A stretch of DNA of 64,000 nucleotides from Lichenostomus cassidix (Eukaryota; Chordata; Aves; Passeriformes; Meliphagidae), in NCBI GenBank assembly GCA_008360975.2, contig VLJF02000034.1:1757810-1821809 (forward strand), given 5' to 3'. Below are positions 1 through 9,636 of this stretch, piece after piece. The stretch's first letter is position 1. The number at the start of each line of letters is the position of its first letter. A program made the translations under genes and the position numbers. Below the pieces are notes generated by a model. That model was not told where the DNA came from and did not search any database. It was given only the letters and a program-made list of their open reading frames with translations.

Positions 1-438
1 GGGGTCTCCCCAGGAATTTTTGGGGTCTCCCCACGTATTTTGGGGTGTCCCCATGGATTTTTGGGGTGTCCCACCTCCTGGAGCAGATCCCCATGGATTT
101 TGGTGTTTCTCCCCATATTTTTGGGATCTCCCCATGGATTTTTGGGGTCTCCCAATGGATTTTTGGGGTCTCCCCCCAAATTTCGGGATCTCCCCCCAAA
201 TTTCGGGATCTCCCCCCAAATTTTGGGGTCTCCCCATGGATTTTTGGGGTCTCCCCGGGATTTTTGGGTTCCCCACCTCCTGCAGCAGATCCCCATGGAT
301 TTTGGTGTTTCTCCCCATATTTTTGGGATCTCCCCATGGATTTTGGTGTTTCTCCCCATATTTTTGGGATCTCCCCATGGATTTTTGGGGTCTCCCCCCA
401 AATTTCGGGGTCTCCCCGGGATTTTTGGGGTGTCCCAC
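1..438. repeat. Minisatellite in AP1S1 intron 4, with exon-edge copies
   Basis: Units of about 20 bases built on TTTTTGGGGTCTCCCCATGG fill this intron part. Two units carry the donor edge of AP1S1 exon 4 (CCACCTCCTGGAGCAG-like at 75-87 and 277-289), so the repeat has captured the exon boundary. No gene is seen here. Confidence 0.9.
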
Positions 439-576
439 CTCCTGGAGCAGGTCGGCCTGCTCGATGGCCTTGAGGACACTCTTCTTGGAGGTGTCCTGGA
501 TCTCTCCTCCCATCACGAACTCGTCCAGGATGAAATAAGCTTTCTCGAAGTTGAAGATGATGTCCAGCTCACACAC
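439..576 (-). CDS. AP1S1: AP1S1 exon 4 (sigma-adaptin C-terminal half)
   Basis: The exon is 46 whole codons, phase 0 at both ends. It begins [20 protein letters not shown] and ends in ADLLQE. The acceptor CCGGCCAG precedes GTGTGTGAG, and the donor GTGGGA follows GAG. The next exon should encode the short tail and is not in the window. Tiny copies of its donor end recur at 75-87 and 277-289. Confidence 0.95.
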
Positions 577-3500
577 CTGGCCGGGCGGGCAGCGGTCACT
601 CGGGGTCACTCGGGGTCATTTGGGGACATTTGGGGTCACTCGGGGTCATTTGGGGACATTTCAGGTCACTCAAGGGTCACTCAAGGGTCACTTGGGGTCA
701 CTCAGGGGTCATTTGGGGACACTCGGGGACATTTGGGGTCACCCAAGGGTCACTCAGGGGTCATTTGGGGTCACTCGGGGACATTTGGGGTCACTCAAGG
801 GTCACTTGAGGTCACTCAGGGTCACTCGGGGACACTCAGGGGTCACTCAGGGGTCACTCAGAGATCACTTGGGGTCACTCAGGGACACTCGTGGTCACTC
901 GGGGACACTTGGGGTCACTCAAGGGTCACTTGGGGTCATTTAATGTCACTCGGGGTCACTCAGGGACACGCAGGGGTCACTCAGGGGACACTCGGGGTCA
1001 CTCAGGGGTCATTTGGGGACACTCGGGGACATTTGGGGTCATTTGGGGTCTCATGCAGTGACTCAGGGGTGACTCAGGGGACACTCAGGGACACTTGGGG
1101 ACACTCAGGGTCACTCAGGGTCATTTGGGGTCACTCAGGGTCACTTGGGGTCACTTGGAGTCACTCAGGGGTGACTCGGGGTGACTCAGGGGTCACTCGG
1201 GGTCAGTTGGGGACAATCAGCGGTCACTTGGGGTCACTTGGGGTCACTCAGCTGTCACTTGGGGTCACTCAATGTCAGTCAGGGTCACTTGGGGTCACCC
1301 AGGGTCACTCGGGGACACTCAGGGGTCACTCAGAGGTCACTTGGGGTCACTCAGGGTCACTCGGGGTCACTTGGGGGACACTTGGGGGTCACTCAGGGTG
1401 GTCAGTGGTCACTTGGGGTCACTCAGGGGACACTTGGGATCACTGGGGGTCACTCAGGGTCACTTGGGGACACTCAGGGGTCACTTGGGGTCACTCAGGG
1501 GTCACCCCAAAATTTGGGGTTGGGGGCAGTGGGGTGGGGCTTGGGGGACTCCTGGAGGACTTAGGGGTGGCCTTGGTGGCCTTGAGGGTCTCCTGGTGGC
1601 CCTGAGGGACTCCTGGTGGTCCTTGGAGAACTCCTGGAGGACTTTGGGGTGGCCCTGGTGGCCCTGAGGGGCTCCTGGTGGCCTTGAGGGACCTCCTGGT
1701 GGTCCTTGGGGGACTCCTGGAGAACTTTGGGGTGGCCTTGGTGGCCTTGAGGGGCTTCTGGTGGCCTTGAGGGACTCCTGGTGGCCCTTGGAGAACTCCT
1801 GGAGGACTTTGGGGTAACCTTGGTGGCCCTGGTGTGGCCTTGGTGGTCCTGAGGAACTCCTGGTGGCCTTGAGGGGCTTCTGGAGGACTTTGGGGTGGCC
1901 CTGGGGTGGCCTTGGTGGCCTTGAGGGACTCCTGGTGGCCCTTGGAGAACTCCTGGAGGACTTTGGGGTGGCCTTGGTGGCCCTGGTGTGACCCTGGTGG
2001 TCCTGAGGGGATCATGGTGGCACTTGGGGTCTTCCTGGAGAACTTTGGGGTGACCCTGGTGTGGCCTTGGTGGTCCTGAGGAACTCCTGGTGGCCTTGAG
2101 GGGCTTCTGGAGGACTTTGGGGTGGCCCTGGGGTGGCCTTGGTGGCCTTAAGGGACTCCTGGTGGTCCTTGGAGAACTCCTGGAGGACTTTGGGGTGACC
2201 TTGGTGGCCCTGAGGGGCTCCTGGTGACCTTGAGGGACTCCTGGTGGTCTTGAGGGACTTCTGGAGAACTTTGGGGTGGCCCTGGTGTGGCCTTGGTGGC
2301 CTTGAGGGGCTCCTGGTGGCCTTGAGGGGCTGCTGGAGAACTTTGGGGTGACCTTGGTGGCCCTGAGGGGCTCCTGGTGGCACTTGGGCTCTTCCTGGAG
2401 GACTTTGGGGTGACCCTGGGCTGCTTCTAGTGACCACGAGGTGACCCTGGGGTGTCCCTGGTGACCCTGGGATGTCCTTGAGATGTTCCTGATGACCCTG
2501 AGGTGACCCCGGGGTGTCCCTGGTGACCCCGAGGTGACCCCAGGCTGTCCCTAATGACCCCAAGGTGACCCCAATGACCCTAGATGACCCCAGACTATCC
2601 GTGATGACCCCAGGCTGTCCTCAATGACCCCAAGGTGACCCCAAGGTGACCCTGATGTCCCCAATGACACCGAGGTGACCCTGAGGTGACCCCAGGCTGT
2701 TCCCCAATGACCCCAATGACCCTGAGGTGACTCCAAGGTGACCCCAGGCTGTCCCTGATGACCCCAATGACCCCGATGACCCCAATGACCCCGAGGAGAC
2801 CCCAAGGTGACCCCAGGCTATCCCTGATGTCACCTGGTGACCCCAAGGTGACCCTGATGTCCCCAATGACCCCAATGATCCCAAGGTGACCCCACGCTAT
2901 CCCTGATGACCCCAGGCTGTCCCTGGTGACCCCAGGCTGTCCCTGGTGACCCCGAGGTGACCCCGATGTCCCCAATGACCCCAATGATCCCAAGGTGACT
3001 CTGGGCTATCCCTGCTGACCCCAAGCTGTCCCTGATGACCCCAAGGTGACCCTGAGGTGACCCCAGGCTGTTGCCGATGATCCTGATGACCCCAAGGTGA
3101 CCCTGATGTCCCCAATGACCCCAATGATCCCAAGGTGACCCCAGGCTATTCCTGGTGACCCCAGGCTGTCCCTGATGACCCCAAGGTGACCCCAATGACC
3201 CTGATGACCCCAAGGTGACCCTGATGTCCCCAATGATCCCAAGGTGACCCCAGGCTATCCCTGCTGACCCCAGGCTGTCCCTGATGACCCCAAGATGACC
3301 CCAATGACTCCGAGGTGACCCTGATGTCCTCAATGACCCCAATGATCCCAAGGTGACTCTGGGCTGTCCCTGATGACCCCAAGGTGACCCAAATGACCCC
3401 GAGGTGACCCCAATGACCCTGATGACCCCGAGGTGACCCCAAGATGACCCCAATGACCCCAATGACCCCGATGACCCTGAGGTGACCCCAATGACCCCGA

Positions 3501-6500
3501 GGTGACCCCAGGGTGACCCCAAGCTGTTCCTGATGACCCCTGAGGTTCTCCTGATGACCCCAGGATGCTCCTGGTGACCCTGAGGTGACCCCAATGACCC
3601 CGAGGTGACCCCAATGACCCCAAGATGACCCCGATGACCCCAAGATGACCCCGATGACCCCCGGCCAGGCCCCGGGCACTCACGCTGCCGAAGTACTTGT
3701 CGAGGAGCTCGACGTAGCGATGGATGAGCTCCAGCGTGATCAGCTCGTTGTCCTGACCCTCGATGGCGCAGCAGAAGTACAGGCTGGCGTACCTGGGGGA
3801 CACCGGGGACAGCTGGGGACAGCTGGGGACACCGGGGACAGCTGGGGACATCTGGGGACAGCTGGGGACAGCTGGGGACACTGGGGACATCAGGGACAGC
3901 TGGGGACAGCTGGGGACACTGGGGACATCTGGGGACACCGGGAACCGGGGTGGACAGGGGGACAGCCAGGGACATCTGGGGACATCTGGGGACACCGGGG
4001 ACAGCTGGGGACACCGGGAACGGGGGTGGACAGGGGCACACCGGGGACAGCTGGGGACATCTGGGGACACCGGGGACAGCTGGGGACATCTGGGGACATC
4101 TGGGGACAGCTGGGGACACCGGGAACCGGGGTGGACAGGGGGACACCGGGGACATCTGGGGACGCTGAGAGCCACCGGGAACGGGGGTGGACAGGGGGAC
4201 ACTGGGTGGGAAACATGGCTGGTCAAAGCAATCATGGTCATCCTATCCATGGTCATCCTAACCATGGTCAACCCATCCATGGTCAACCCAAAAGTGGTCA
4301 ACCCAACAGTGGTCAACTCAACCATGGTCAACACAACCATGGTCAACACAACTGTGGTCATCCCATCCATGGTCATCCTATCCATGGTCATCTTATCCAT
4401 GGTCATCTTATCCATGGTCAACCCAACTGTGGTCGACCCATCCATGGTCAACCCAACTGTGGTCAACCCAACTGTGGTCATCCTATCCATGGTCATCCTA
4501 TCCATGGTCATCCTATCCATGGTCGACCCAACCGTGGTCAACTCAGTGTGGTCAACTCAGTCGTGGTTGAGATGATGTGGTCACTCCAAGCATGGTCAAA
4601 CCAATCATGGTCAACCTAACCATGGTCAACCCAGTGTGGTCAACCCATCCATGGTCAACTCAACCACGGTCAACCCAACCCTGGTCAACCCATCTGTGGT
4701 CAATCCAACCGTGGTCAACCCAAGATGGCCAATCCAACCATGGCCAACCCAACTGTGGTCAACCCAGTGTGGTCAACTCACGCATGGTCGAGCCAACTGT
4801 GGTCAACCCAACCATAGTCAACCCAACACAAGTCAGCCCAACCATGGTCAACCCAAGATGGTAAACCCAACTGTGGTCAACCCAGCCATGGTCAACCCAG
4901 TCTGGTCAACCCAACCGTGGTCAACCCAAGACGGTCAATCCAACCATGGCCAACTCAACCATGGTCAATGCAATGTGGTCAATCCGACTGTGGTCAACGC
5001 AGTGTGGTCAACTCAAGCATGGTCAATCTAACTGTGGTCAACTCAACCACAGTCAACCCAACACGGTCAGCCCAACCATGGTCAACCCAACCACAGTCAA
5101 TCCAACTATGGTCAACTCAGTGTGGTCAACCCATCCATGGTCAACCCAGTCTGGTCAACCCAACCGTGGTCAACCCAAGACGGTCAATCCAACCATGGCC
5201 AACTCAACCATGGTCAATCCAATGTGGTCAACCCACCCAGTGTGGTCAATCCGAGTGTGGTCAACTCAACCATGGTCAATCCAACTGTGGTCAACCCACC
5301 CATGGTCAACCCACCCATGGTCAACCCAATGTGGTCAACGCAACCACGGTCAACTCAAGATGGTCAACCCAACTATGGTCAACCCAGTGTGGTCAACTCA
5401 ACCATAGTCAATCCAACCATGGACAACCCAACCATGGTCAACTCAACTATGGCCAACCCAGTGTGGTCAACCCATCCATGGTCAACTCATCTGTGGTCAA
5501 CCTACCCAAGGTCAACTCAGTGTGGTCAACCCAACCATGGCCAACCCAACCATGGCCAACTCAACACGGTCAGCTCAACCATGGTCAACCCAACCGTGGT
5601 CAACCCAGTGTGGTCAACCCAACGATGGTCAATCCAACCATGGTCAACTCAGTGTGGACAACCCAACCAGGGTCAGCCCAATTGTGGTCAACCCAGCTGT
5701 GGTCAAGCTGGTTTTTTGGGCCACGAGGTGACATTTTTCTCAATTCCCTCTCTCTGGGGTAGAAAACCCAATATTTTTTGGGGTTTTTTTGGGGTTTTTT
5801 TGCAGTTTTTTTGAGGGTTTTGGGGATTTTGGGTTTCTTTTTGGGGTTTTTTGGTTTTTGGGGGTTTTATGGGTTTTTGGGTTGTTTTTCGGTTTTTTTT
5901 GAGTTTTTTGAGGTTTTTTCGGTGTTTTTTTCAGGGTTTTCTTTGGGTTTCTTTCGGGGTTTTTTTTGGGGGGGTTTTCAGGTTTTTTTGGGGTTTTTTT
6001 TTTACCTCTTGTAGACCACCTTGAGGTCCCTCCACTCGAGGAAGCTGCACATCTTGGGTTTCCTGGCCAACACCACCTGCATCAGCTCCCTGACCATCTT
6101 CTTCTTGTCCTTGTCGGCCGTGGCCAGATACCACTTCTGCAGCCGCAGCTTCCCTTGGCGGCTGAACAGCAGCATGAACCGCATCTGGGGGAACTGGGGT
6201 TACTGGGGGAACTGGGAGGGACTGGGAGGGGATTTGGGGTGGATTTGGGGAGGATTTGGGGGGATTTTGGGTGCTGGGAATGAGGAATTCAGCTTCCCTT
6301 GGCGGCTGAACAGCAGCATGAACCGCATCTGGGGGGAACTGGGGTTACTGGGATGGACTGGGAGGGACTGGGAGGGGATTTGGGGTGGATTTGGGGTGGA
6401 TTTGGGAGGTTTTGGGGGATTTTTAGGGGATTTTGGGGGTTTGGAATGAGGAATTCAGCTTCCCTTGGTGGCTGAACAGCAGCTGGAGCCACATCTGGGG

Positions 6501-7684
6501 GGAAATGGGGTTACTGGGATGGACTGGGAGGGACTGGGAAGGGGTTTGGGGCTCTCATGGATGGAATTTGGGGGATTTTGGGAGGTTTTTGGGCTCCTTA
6601 AGGGGGTTTTGGAGTCACCGTGGTGCATTTTGGGGTCCTTGTGGATGGAATTTGGGGCATTTTGGGGAGGATTTTGGGGTCCCTGTTGGGGATTTGGGGA
6701 GGTCAGGATGGAATTTGGGGGATTTTGGGGTCACTGTGGACGGAATTTGGGGGATTTTAAGGGTTTTGGGGACACCATGATTGGAATTTGGGGGATATTA
6801 GTAAGAATTTGGGGTATTTTGGGGGAATTTGGTGTCCCTATGGGGATTTTGGGGTCCCTGTGGTGGATTTGGGGAGGTCAGGATGGAATTTGGGGATTTT
6901 GGGAGTTGGGGGTCCTATGGGTTTTGGTGTCCCTGAGAGGGATTTGGGGTCACCATGGTGCATTTTGGGGTATTTTGGGTGGAATTTGGGGGATTTTAGG
7001 GGTTTTTGTGTCCCTAGGGGATTTTGGGGTATTTTGGTGGAATTTGGGGGATTTTGGGGTTTGGGGTCACCATGATTGGGATTTTAGTGGGAATTTGGGG
7101 GATTTTGGGGAAAATTTGGGGGATTTTGGGAGGTTTTTGGGGTCCCTAGGGGGATTTTGGGGTCACCATGATTGGAATTTAGGGGATTTTAGGGAGAATT
7201 TGGAGTATTTTGGGTGGAATTTGGGGTATATTGGGGGTTTTGGGGTCACGTGATTGGAATTTGGGGCATTTTGGATGGAATTTGGGGAATTTTGGGGGAA
7301 TTTGGGGGATTTTGGGGGTTTGGGGTCACTAGGGATGGAACTTGGGGGATTTTGGGGCAATTTGGGGTATTTTGGGGGAATTTGGGGGATTTCGGGGTCC
7401 CTATGGGGAATTTCGGGGGGGATCCCCATGTGGTCACGTGGTTTTTGGGGGAATCCCCCTCGGGGTCACGTGCTCCAAGGGGGATTCCCCCCGCGCTGAC
7501 GTCACGTGGGAACCTCTCCGGACAAGGGTGGGGGATGGGTACCCGCCCCTCCCCCCCAACTGGGTCAAAGGTCAAAGGTCAAAGGTCACGCCCCCCACCC
7601 GGAACTCCCCCCCAGCACCACGTGACCCCCGTCACGTGCCTCCCCCTCCCCCCCCCCTTTCCCGCCACCCCCTCCTCTCACCAT
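439..7684 (-). CDS. AP1S1: AP-1 complex subunit sigma-1A, coding span (four exons seen, last exon outside)
   Basis: This encodes the small sigma-1A subunit of the AP-1 clathrin adaptor, which sorts cargo at the trans-Golgi network and endosomes and helps bind dileucine sorting signals. Four exons join in frame: 7682-7684 (ATG), 6006-6184, 3684-3792 and 439-576. The joined protein starts [21 protein letters not shown] and contains [32 protein letters not shown] and ADLLQE. MRFM at the start, [15 protein letters not shown] and KSVLKAIEQ fit AP1S1 better than the AP1S2 pattern (MQFM, KKNVLKAIEQ). About 144 residues are present; the usual protein is about 158, and the missing C-terminal tail is one short exon beyond position 1. 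All visible junctions have GT donors and AG acceptors. Introns are minisatellite throughout. Identification is very secure from family knowledge; intron boundaries are read directly. Confidence 0.96.
577..1509. repeat. GGTCACTC / GGGGACACT minisatellite, AP1S1 intron 3
   Basis: Dense imperfect repeats of GGGGTCACTC, GGGGACACTC and GGGGTCATTT (10-base steps) fill this stretch. It is G-rich on the plus strand, with four-base G runs about every ten bases. The long open frames it yields are by-products of the repeat. Confidence 0.92.
1510..2430. repeat. GGCCTTGGTGGCC / GAACTCCTGGAGGACTTTGG minisatellite, AP1S1 intron 3
   Basis: The unit changes abruptly here to combinations of CCTTGGTGGCCCTGAGGGG, CTCCTGGTGG and CTGGAGGACTTTGGGGTG, forming a higher-order pattern of roughly 100-200 bases. 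No coding similarity is recognised. Confidence 0.9.
2431..3660. repeat. GATGACCCCAAGGTGACCCC minisatellite, AP1S1 intron 3
   Basis: Repeats of ATGACCCCAAGGTGACCCC, CAGGCTGTCCCTG and ATGTCCCCAATGACCCC run up to the exon 3 donor. The plus strand is C-rich, opposite to the block at 577-1509 in the same intron. Confidence 0.9.
3684..3792 (-). CDS. AP1S1: AP1S1 exon 3
   Basis: This 109-base exon supplies the last base of an arginine codon and then [18 protein letters not shown] through [11 protein letters not shown]. The acceptor is CCCCAG before GTACGCC and the donor is GTGAGT. Frame and phase fit exons 2 and 4 exactly. It is the most conserved stretch of sigma adaptins. Confidence 0.96.
3793..4205. 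repeat. GGGGACAGCT / GGGGACATCT minisatellite, AP1S1 intron 2
   Basis: Ten-base units TGGGGACAGC, TGGGGACATC and CGGGGACAC start directly at the exon 3 acceptor. Its CTGGGGGACACC edge resembles the unit, so the array may have grown out of the acceptor itself (inference). Confidence 0.9.
4206..5715. repeat. ATGGTCAACCCAACC minisatellite, AP1S1 intron 2
   Basis: About 1.5 kb of 10-15-base units on TGGTCAACCCA, with CCATGGTCAA, CTGTGGTCAA and CAGTGTGGTCAA variants, fill the middle of the intron. A higher-order period is visible: blocks around 4880-5000 and 5140-5230 repeat almost the same order of variants. Nothing else is seen. Confidence 0.92.
5716..6005. repeat. TTTTTTGGGG-rich intron end beside AP1S1 exon 2
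   Basis: The stretch is almost only G and T on the plus strand, with TTTTTTGGGG and TTTTTGGG units reaching the exon 2 donor. On the transcribed gene's sense strand it is A+C. Confidence 0.85.
6006..6184 (-). CDS. AP1S1: AP1S1 exon 2 (N-terminal)
   Basis: This 179-base exon starts exactly at ATGCGGTTC after a CCCCCAG acceptor and encodes [20 protein letters not shown] through LKVVYKR. The donor is GTAAAA, inside an A-rich run on this strand. In mammals the protein begins MMRFML, with the first ATG in exon 1; exon 1 at 7682 reproduces that arrangement. Two copies of this exon's acceptor end lie just upstream (6289-6335 and 6457-6497). Confidence 0.96.
6289..6335 (-). pseudogene. Partial copy 1 of AP1S1 exon 2 (acceptor end)
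   Basis: The first 47 or so exon bases are repeated, including CCCCCAG and ATGCGGTTCATGCTGCTG, identical to the real exon over that span, and then break into GAATTC. It keeps a usable-looking acceptor but no donor, so it cannot be a complete exon. Confidence 0.85.
6457..6497 (-). pseudogene. Partial copy 2 of AP1S1 exon 2 (diverged)
   Basis: This is a second copy of the same edge. ATGCGGTTCATG has become ATGTGGCTCCAG, so it is older or less constrained than copy 1. It shares the GAATTCAGCTTCCC junction with copy 1, showing that the two came from one duplication unit of about 160 bases. Confidence 0.8.
7245..7638. promoter_or_regulatory. Cluster of GTCACGTG E-boxes with a CRE
   Basis: GTCACGTG or its complement occurs at 7245-7252, 7433-7440, 7465-7472, 7501-7508, 7619-7626 and 7631-7638. 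This is the core bound by USF and MiT/TFE factors. A TGACGTCA cAMP-response site overlaps one copy at 7497-7504. The cluster lies just inside AP1S1 intron 1, beside the CpG-rich promoter, where enhancer-like elements are common. AP-1 adaptors serve lysosomal sorting, so TFEB-type control would make sense, but that is inference. Confidence 0.6.
7562..7588 (+). promoter_or_regulatory. Four nuclear-receptor half-sites in DR1 spacing
   Basis: GGGTCA, AGGTCA, AGGTCA and AGGTCA stand in direct repeat with one A between each (62-67, 69-74, 76-81 and 83-88 of 7500). This spacing is the classical binding site of HNF4 and of PPAR-RXR. It could equally be a short tandem repeat that happens to match. Confidence 0.5.
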
Positions 7685-7870
7685 GGCGCCGCTCTCGGGG
7701 GCTCAGGGGGGCTCAGGGGGGCTCAGGGGGGGTCAGGGGGGGTCAGGGGGGTCCCGGGGGGTCCCGGGGGTCGCACGGAGCTCCTCCGCGCCTCCGGCAG
7801 CGCCGCGCCGGGCCCGCCGCTTCCGGGTGTGACGTCACCGCGCAACGCCGCGCCGCTTCCGCTTCGGAGC
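7682..7870 (-). CDS. AP1S1: AP1S1 exon 1: 5'UTR and initiator ATG
   Basis: On the minus strand GCGCCATG is followed at once by GTGAGAGGAGG, a good donor directly after the start codon (7684-7682). This matches the known AP1S1 layout, in which exon 1 contributes only the first methionine and exon 2 begins with a second ATG in phase 0. The sequence upstream to about 7870 is CpG-dense and would hold the 5'UTR; the transcription start is not known, so the upper boundary is approximate. Only three coding bases support the call, so the placement is an inference from phase, position and CpG context. Confidence 0.75.
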
Positions 7871-8810
7871 GCCGGACGGGGAGCGGCTTGTCGCCATGGC
7901 AACGGGGAGGGGGCGTGGCTTGTTACCAGGGCGACGGCGGCTAGCCGGGAAGGGGGAAAGCGGCTTGTCACCATGGCAACGGGAGGGGGCGTGGCTTGTC
8001 TCCTAGGTAACGGCGGCTAGCCAGGTGGAGGCGTGGTTTGTTTCCATGGCAACGGGAGGGGGCGTGGTTTGCCTCCAAAGGGAACGCGCTCTTGCAAGGA
8101 GGGGGCGTGGCTTGTTTCCAAGGCAACGGGAGGGGGCGTGGCTTGTCGCCTATGTAAAGGTGGCTTGCAGAGAGGAGGCGTGGCTGGTCGCCGTGGTAAC
8201 TTGGAGGGGGCGTGGCTTGTTACCAGGGCAACCGGGGCTTTGCTAGGAGGGGGCGTGGCTTATCGCTATGGTAATGGGAGGGGGTGTGGTTTGTCGCCAA
8301 GGTTGGCTTGTCGAGAGGAGGCGTGGCTGGTCGCTATGGCAACGGAGAGAGGGCGTGGCTTGTCTCGGCAGCAGCGGCTAGCCAGGCGGAGGCGTGGCCT
8401 GTCGCTATGGTAACGGGGAAAGGGGCGTGGTTTGTCCCCAAAGCAACGAGTGCTTTGCAAGGAGGGGGGCGTGGCTTGTTTCCAAGGCAACGGTGGCTTG
8501 CCAGGAGGGGGCGTGGCCTGTCGCCATGGCAACGGAAGGGGCGTGGTTTGTCGCCAAGGTAAGGGCGCCTTGCAGGGGGGCGTGGCTTGTCGTCATGGCA
8601 ACGAAGAGGGGGCGTGGCTTGTTGCCTAGGCATTGGGGAAAGGGCGTCGCTGTTGCCATGGCAACGAGATGGGGGCGTGGCTTATTGCTGGATTATTCAA
8701 TTAATGGGGGGAGTCAGCGCCGTTTCCATGGTAACGAGAAGGGGGCGTGGCTTGGCGCCAAGGGGGCGTGGCTTGCTGGGGATGGTTGCCATAGCAACGG
8801 GGGGATGGAG
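7870..8810. repeat. Array of alternating GGGCGTGG boxes and X-box palindromes
   Basis: About 20 units of 30-45 bases pair a GGGGGCGTGGCTTGT box (Sp/KLF type) with a sequence like GTCGCCATGGCAACGG. The second part fits the RFX X-box consensus GTNRCC-(spacer)-RGYAAC. Clear examples lie near 7893, 7967, 8040, 8330, 8519, 8588, 8652-8665 (a perfect 14-base palindrome), 8724 and 8783; others are decayed. The array sits upstream of the AP1S1 promoter and downstream of MOGAT3. Unlike the intron repeats it is built from recognisable binding motifs, so a regulatory role is plausible but unproven. Confidence 0.75.
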
Positions 8811-9085
8811 GAGTTTGGGGTGATTTTGGGGGGTTTGACCCTGAAAAGGGGAGAAAATTCCCCAAAAAACAGGAGGTGGTTGAGTATAAATCTTCCCGGA
8901 ATCCCAAAATTGGTCAAATTTACCCCAAATTTTTTGGGGTTTTTTCCCTCCTCCGATGATCCTGAACTCCAAAATCACCCAAAAATCCACCAAAATCCCC
9001 CCAAAAATCCCCCCAAATCCCCAAAAAGTCCCCAACATCCCCCAAAATCCCCCAAAAACCACAACAAACCTCAATTTCAAACCAG

Positions 9086-9091
9086 TTTATT
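9086..9091 (-). terminator. Duplicate polyadenylation signal downstream of MOGAT3
   Basis: This is a second AATAAA in the same sequence setting as the one at 9361-9366, from a duplication of about 275 bases. It may serve as an alternative 3' end. Confidence 0.45.
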
Positions 9092-9360
9092 CGGAATTTT
9101 CAAAACTTTTCAGATTTTCCCCAAACTTTTTGGATTTTCCCTCAAACTTTTTGGGGTTTTTCCTTCCTCAGATGATCCTGAACCCCAAAATCCCAAAAAA
9201 ATCCAAATCACCCAAAAATCTAAAAGAAACCCACAAAAATCTGCAAAAATCTCCCAAAAATACCCAAAAAATACCAAAAAAATCTCCCAAATCCCCACAC
9301 AAAAAAAAAATCTCCCCCAAAAATTCCCAAAAAGCACAACAAACCTCAATTTCAAACCAA

Positions 9361-9366
9361 TTTATT
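9361..9366 (-). terminator. Likely polyadenylation signal of MOGAT3 (AATAAA)
   Basis: AATAAA on the minus strand lies about 115 bases after the stop codon and is followed by a T/G-rich stretch (GAGGTTTGTTGTG), the usual layout of a cleavage site. Confidence 0.6.
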
Positions 9367-9481
9367 CAGATTTTTACCATTTTTTCAGTTTCCCCCAAAC
9401 TTTTCGGATTTCCCCCCAAAATTTTCAAATTTCCCCCAAAATTTTGGGATTTCCCCCCTAATTTTTGGGGTGATTTTGGGT

Positions 9482-9636
9482 TCACACGAAGCTCAGGTGT
9501 CGCTCAGGTGGAATTCCATATCCCAACTTGTGCTCCTCAAAAAGCTCCTCCAGTTTCTCCAGGTATTTTCCGTGCCAAAATTCGATTTCTTCCGCCGAGG
9601 GATTCGGGATTTTCGGCAGTTCCAGAGGTGATCCAA
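9482..9636 (-). CDS. MOGAT3: MOGAT3 terminal coding exon
   Basis: After a CCCAG acceptor it completes a valine and reads [20 protein letters not shown], then [20 protein letters not shown] and [10 protein letters not shown], ending at TGA (9484-9482). The pattern E-LF-HK-G-P corresponds to the conserved C-terminus of the DGAT2 family. The acceptor end is duplicated at 10183-10246. Confidence 0.92.

Larger units (their letters stand above)
6185..7430. repeat. GGAATTTGGGGGATTTTGGGG minisatellite, AP1S1 intron 1
   Basis: Repeats of about 20-35 bases (GAATTTGGGGGATTTTGGGG, GGGGTCACCATGATTGG) fill intron 1. The first 320 bases hold two copies of the exon 2 acceptor end. A GTCACGTG site at 7245-7252 lies within it. 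Confidence 0.9.
7490..7900 (-). promoter_or_regulatory. AP1S1: CpG-rich promoter of AP1S1
   Basis: CpG density rises sharply around exon 1. It contains a second TGACGTCA site at 7830-7837, CTTCCGGG and CGCTTCCGC ETS-like sites near 7820-7865, and a short G-rich repeat (GGGGGGCTCA) at 7690-7740. There is no TATA box. This is the only strongly CpG-rich, non-repetitive stretch near the gene start. Confidence 0.7.
8811..9481 (-). other. MOGAT3 3'UTR and duplicated downstream flank
   Basis: The stretch follows the MOGAT3 stop codon at 9482. Two similar segments, around 9054-9100 and 9330-9375, each carry CAACAAACCTCAATTTCAAA followed by TTTATT, so the polyadenylation region itself has been duplicated. 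The rest is CCCCAAAATCC-like repeat. No other gene is seen. Confidence 0.7.

Noticed and set aside
40..1605. A 521-codon open frame and many similar long frames on both strands throughout the window
   Set aside because: They are made of the minisatellite unit translated ([26 protein letters not shown] and the like). A repeat without a stop in one unit stays open in that frame. None has a recognisable domain and all lie in introns.
4206..5715. Repeated CCATGG in the TGGTCAACCC array as start sites or X-boxes
   Set aside because: They are part of the short repeat unit and lack the GTNRCC and RGYAAC arms seen in the array at 7.87-8.81 kb.
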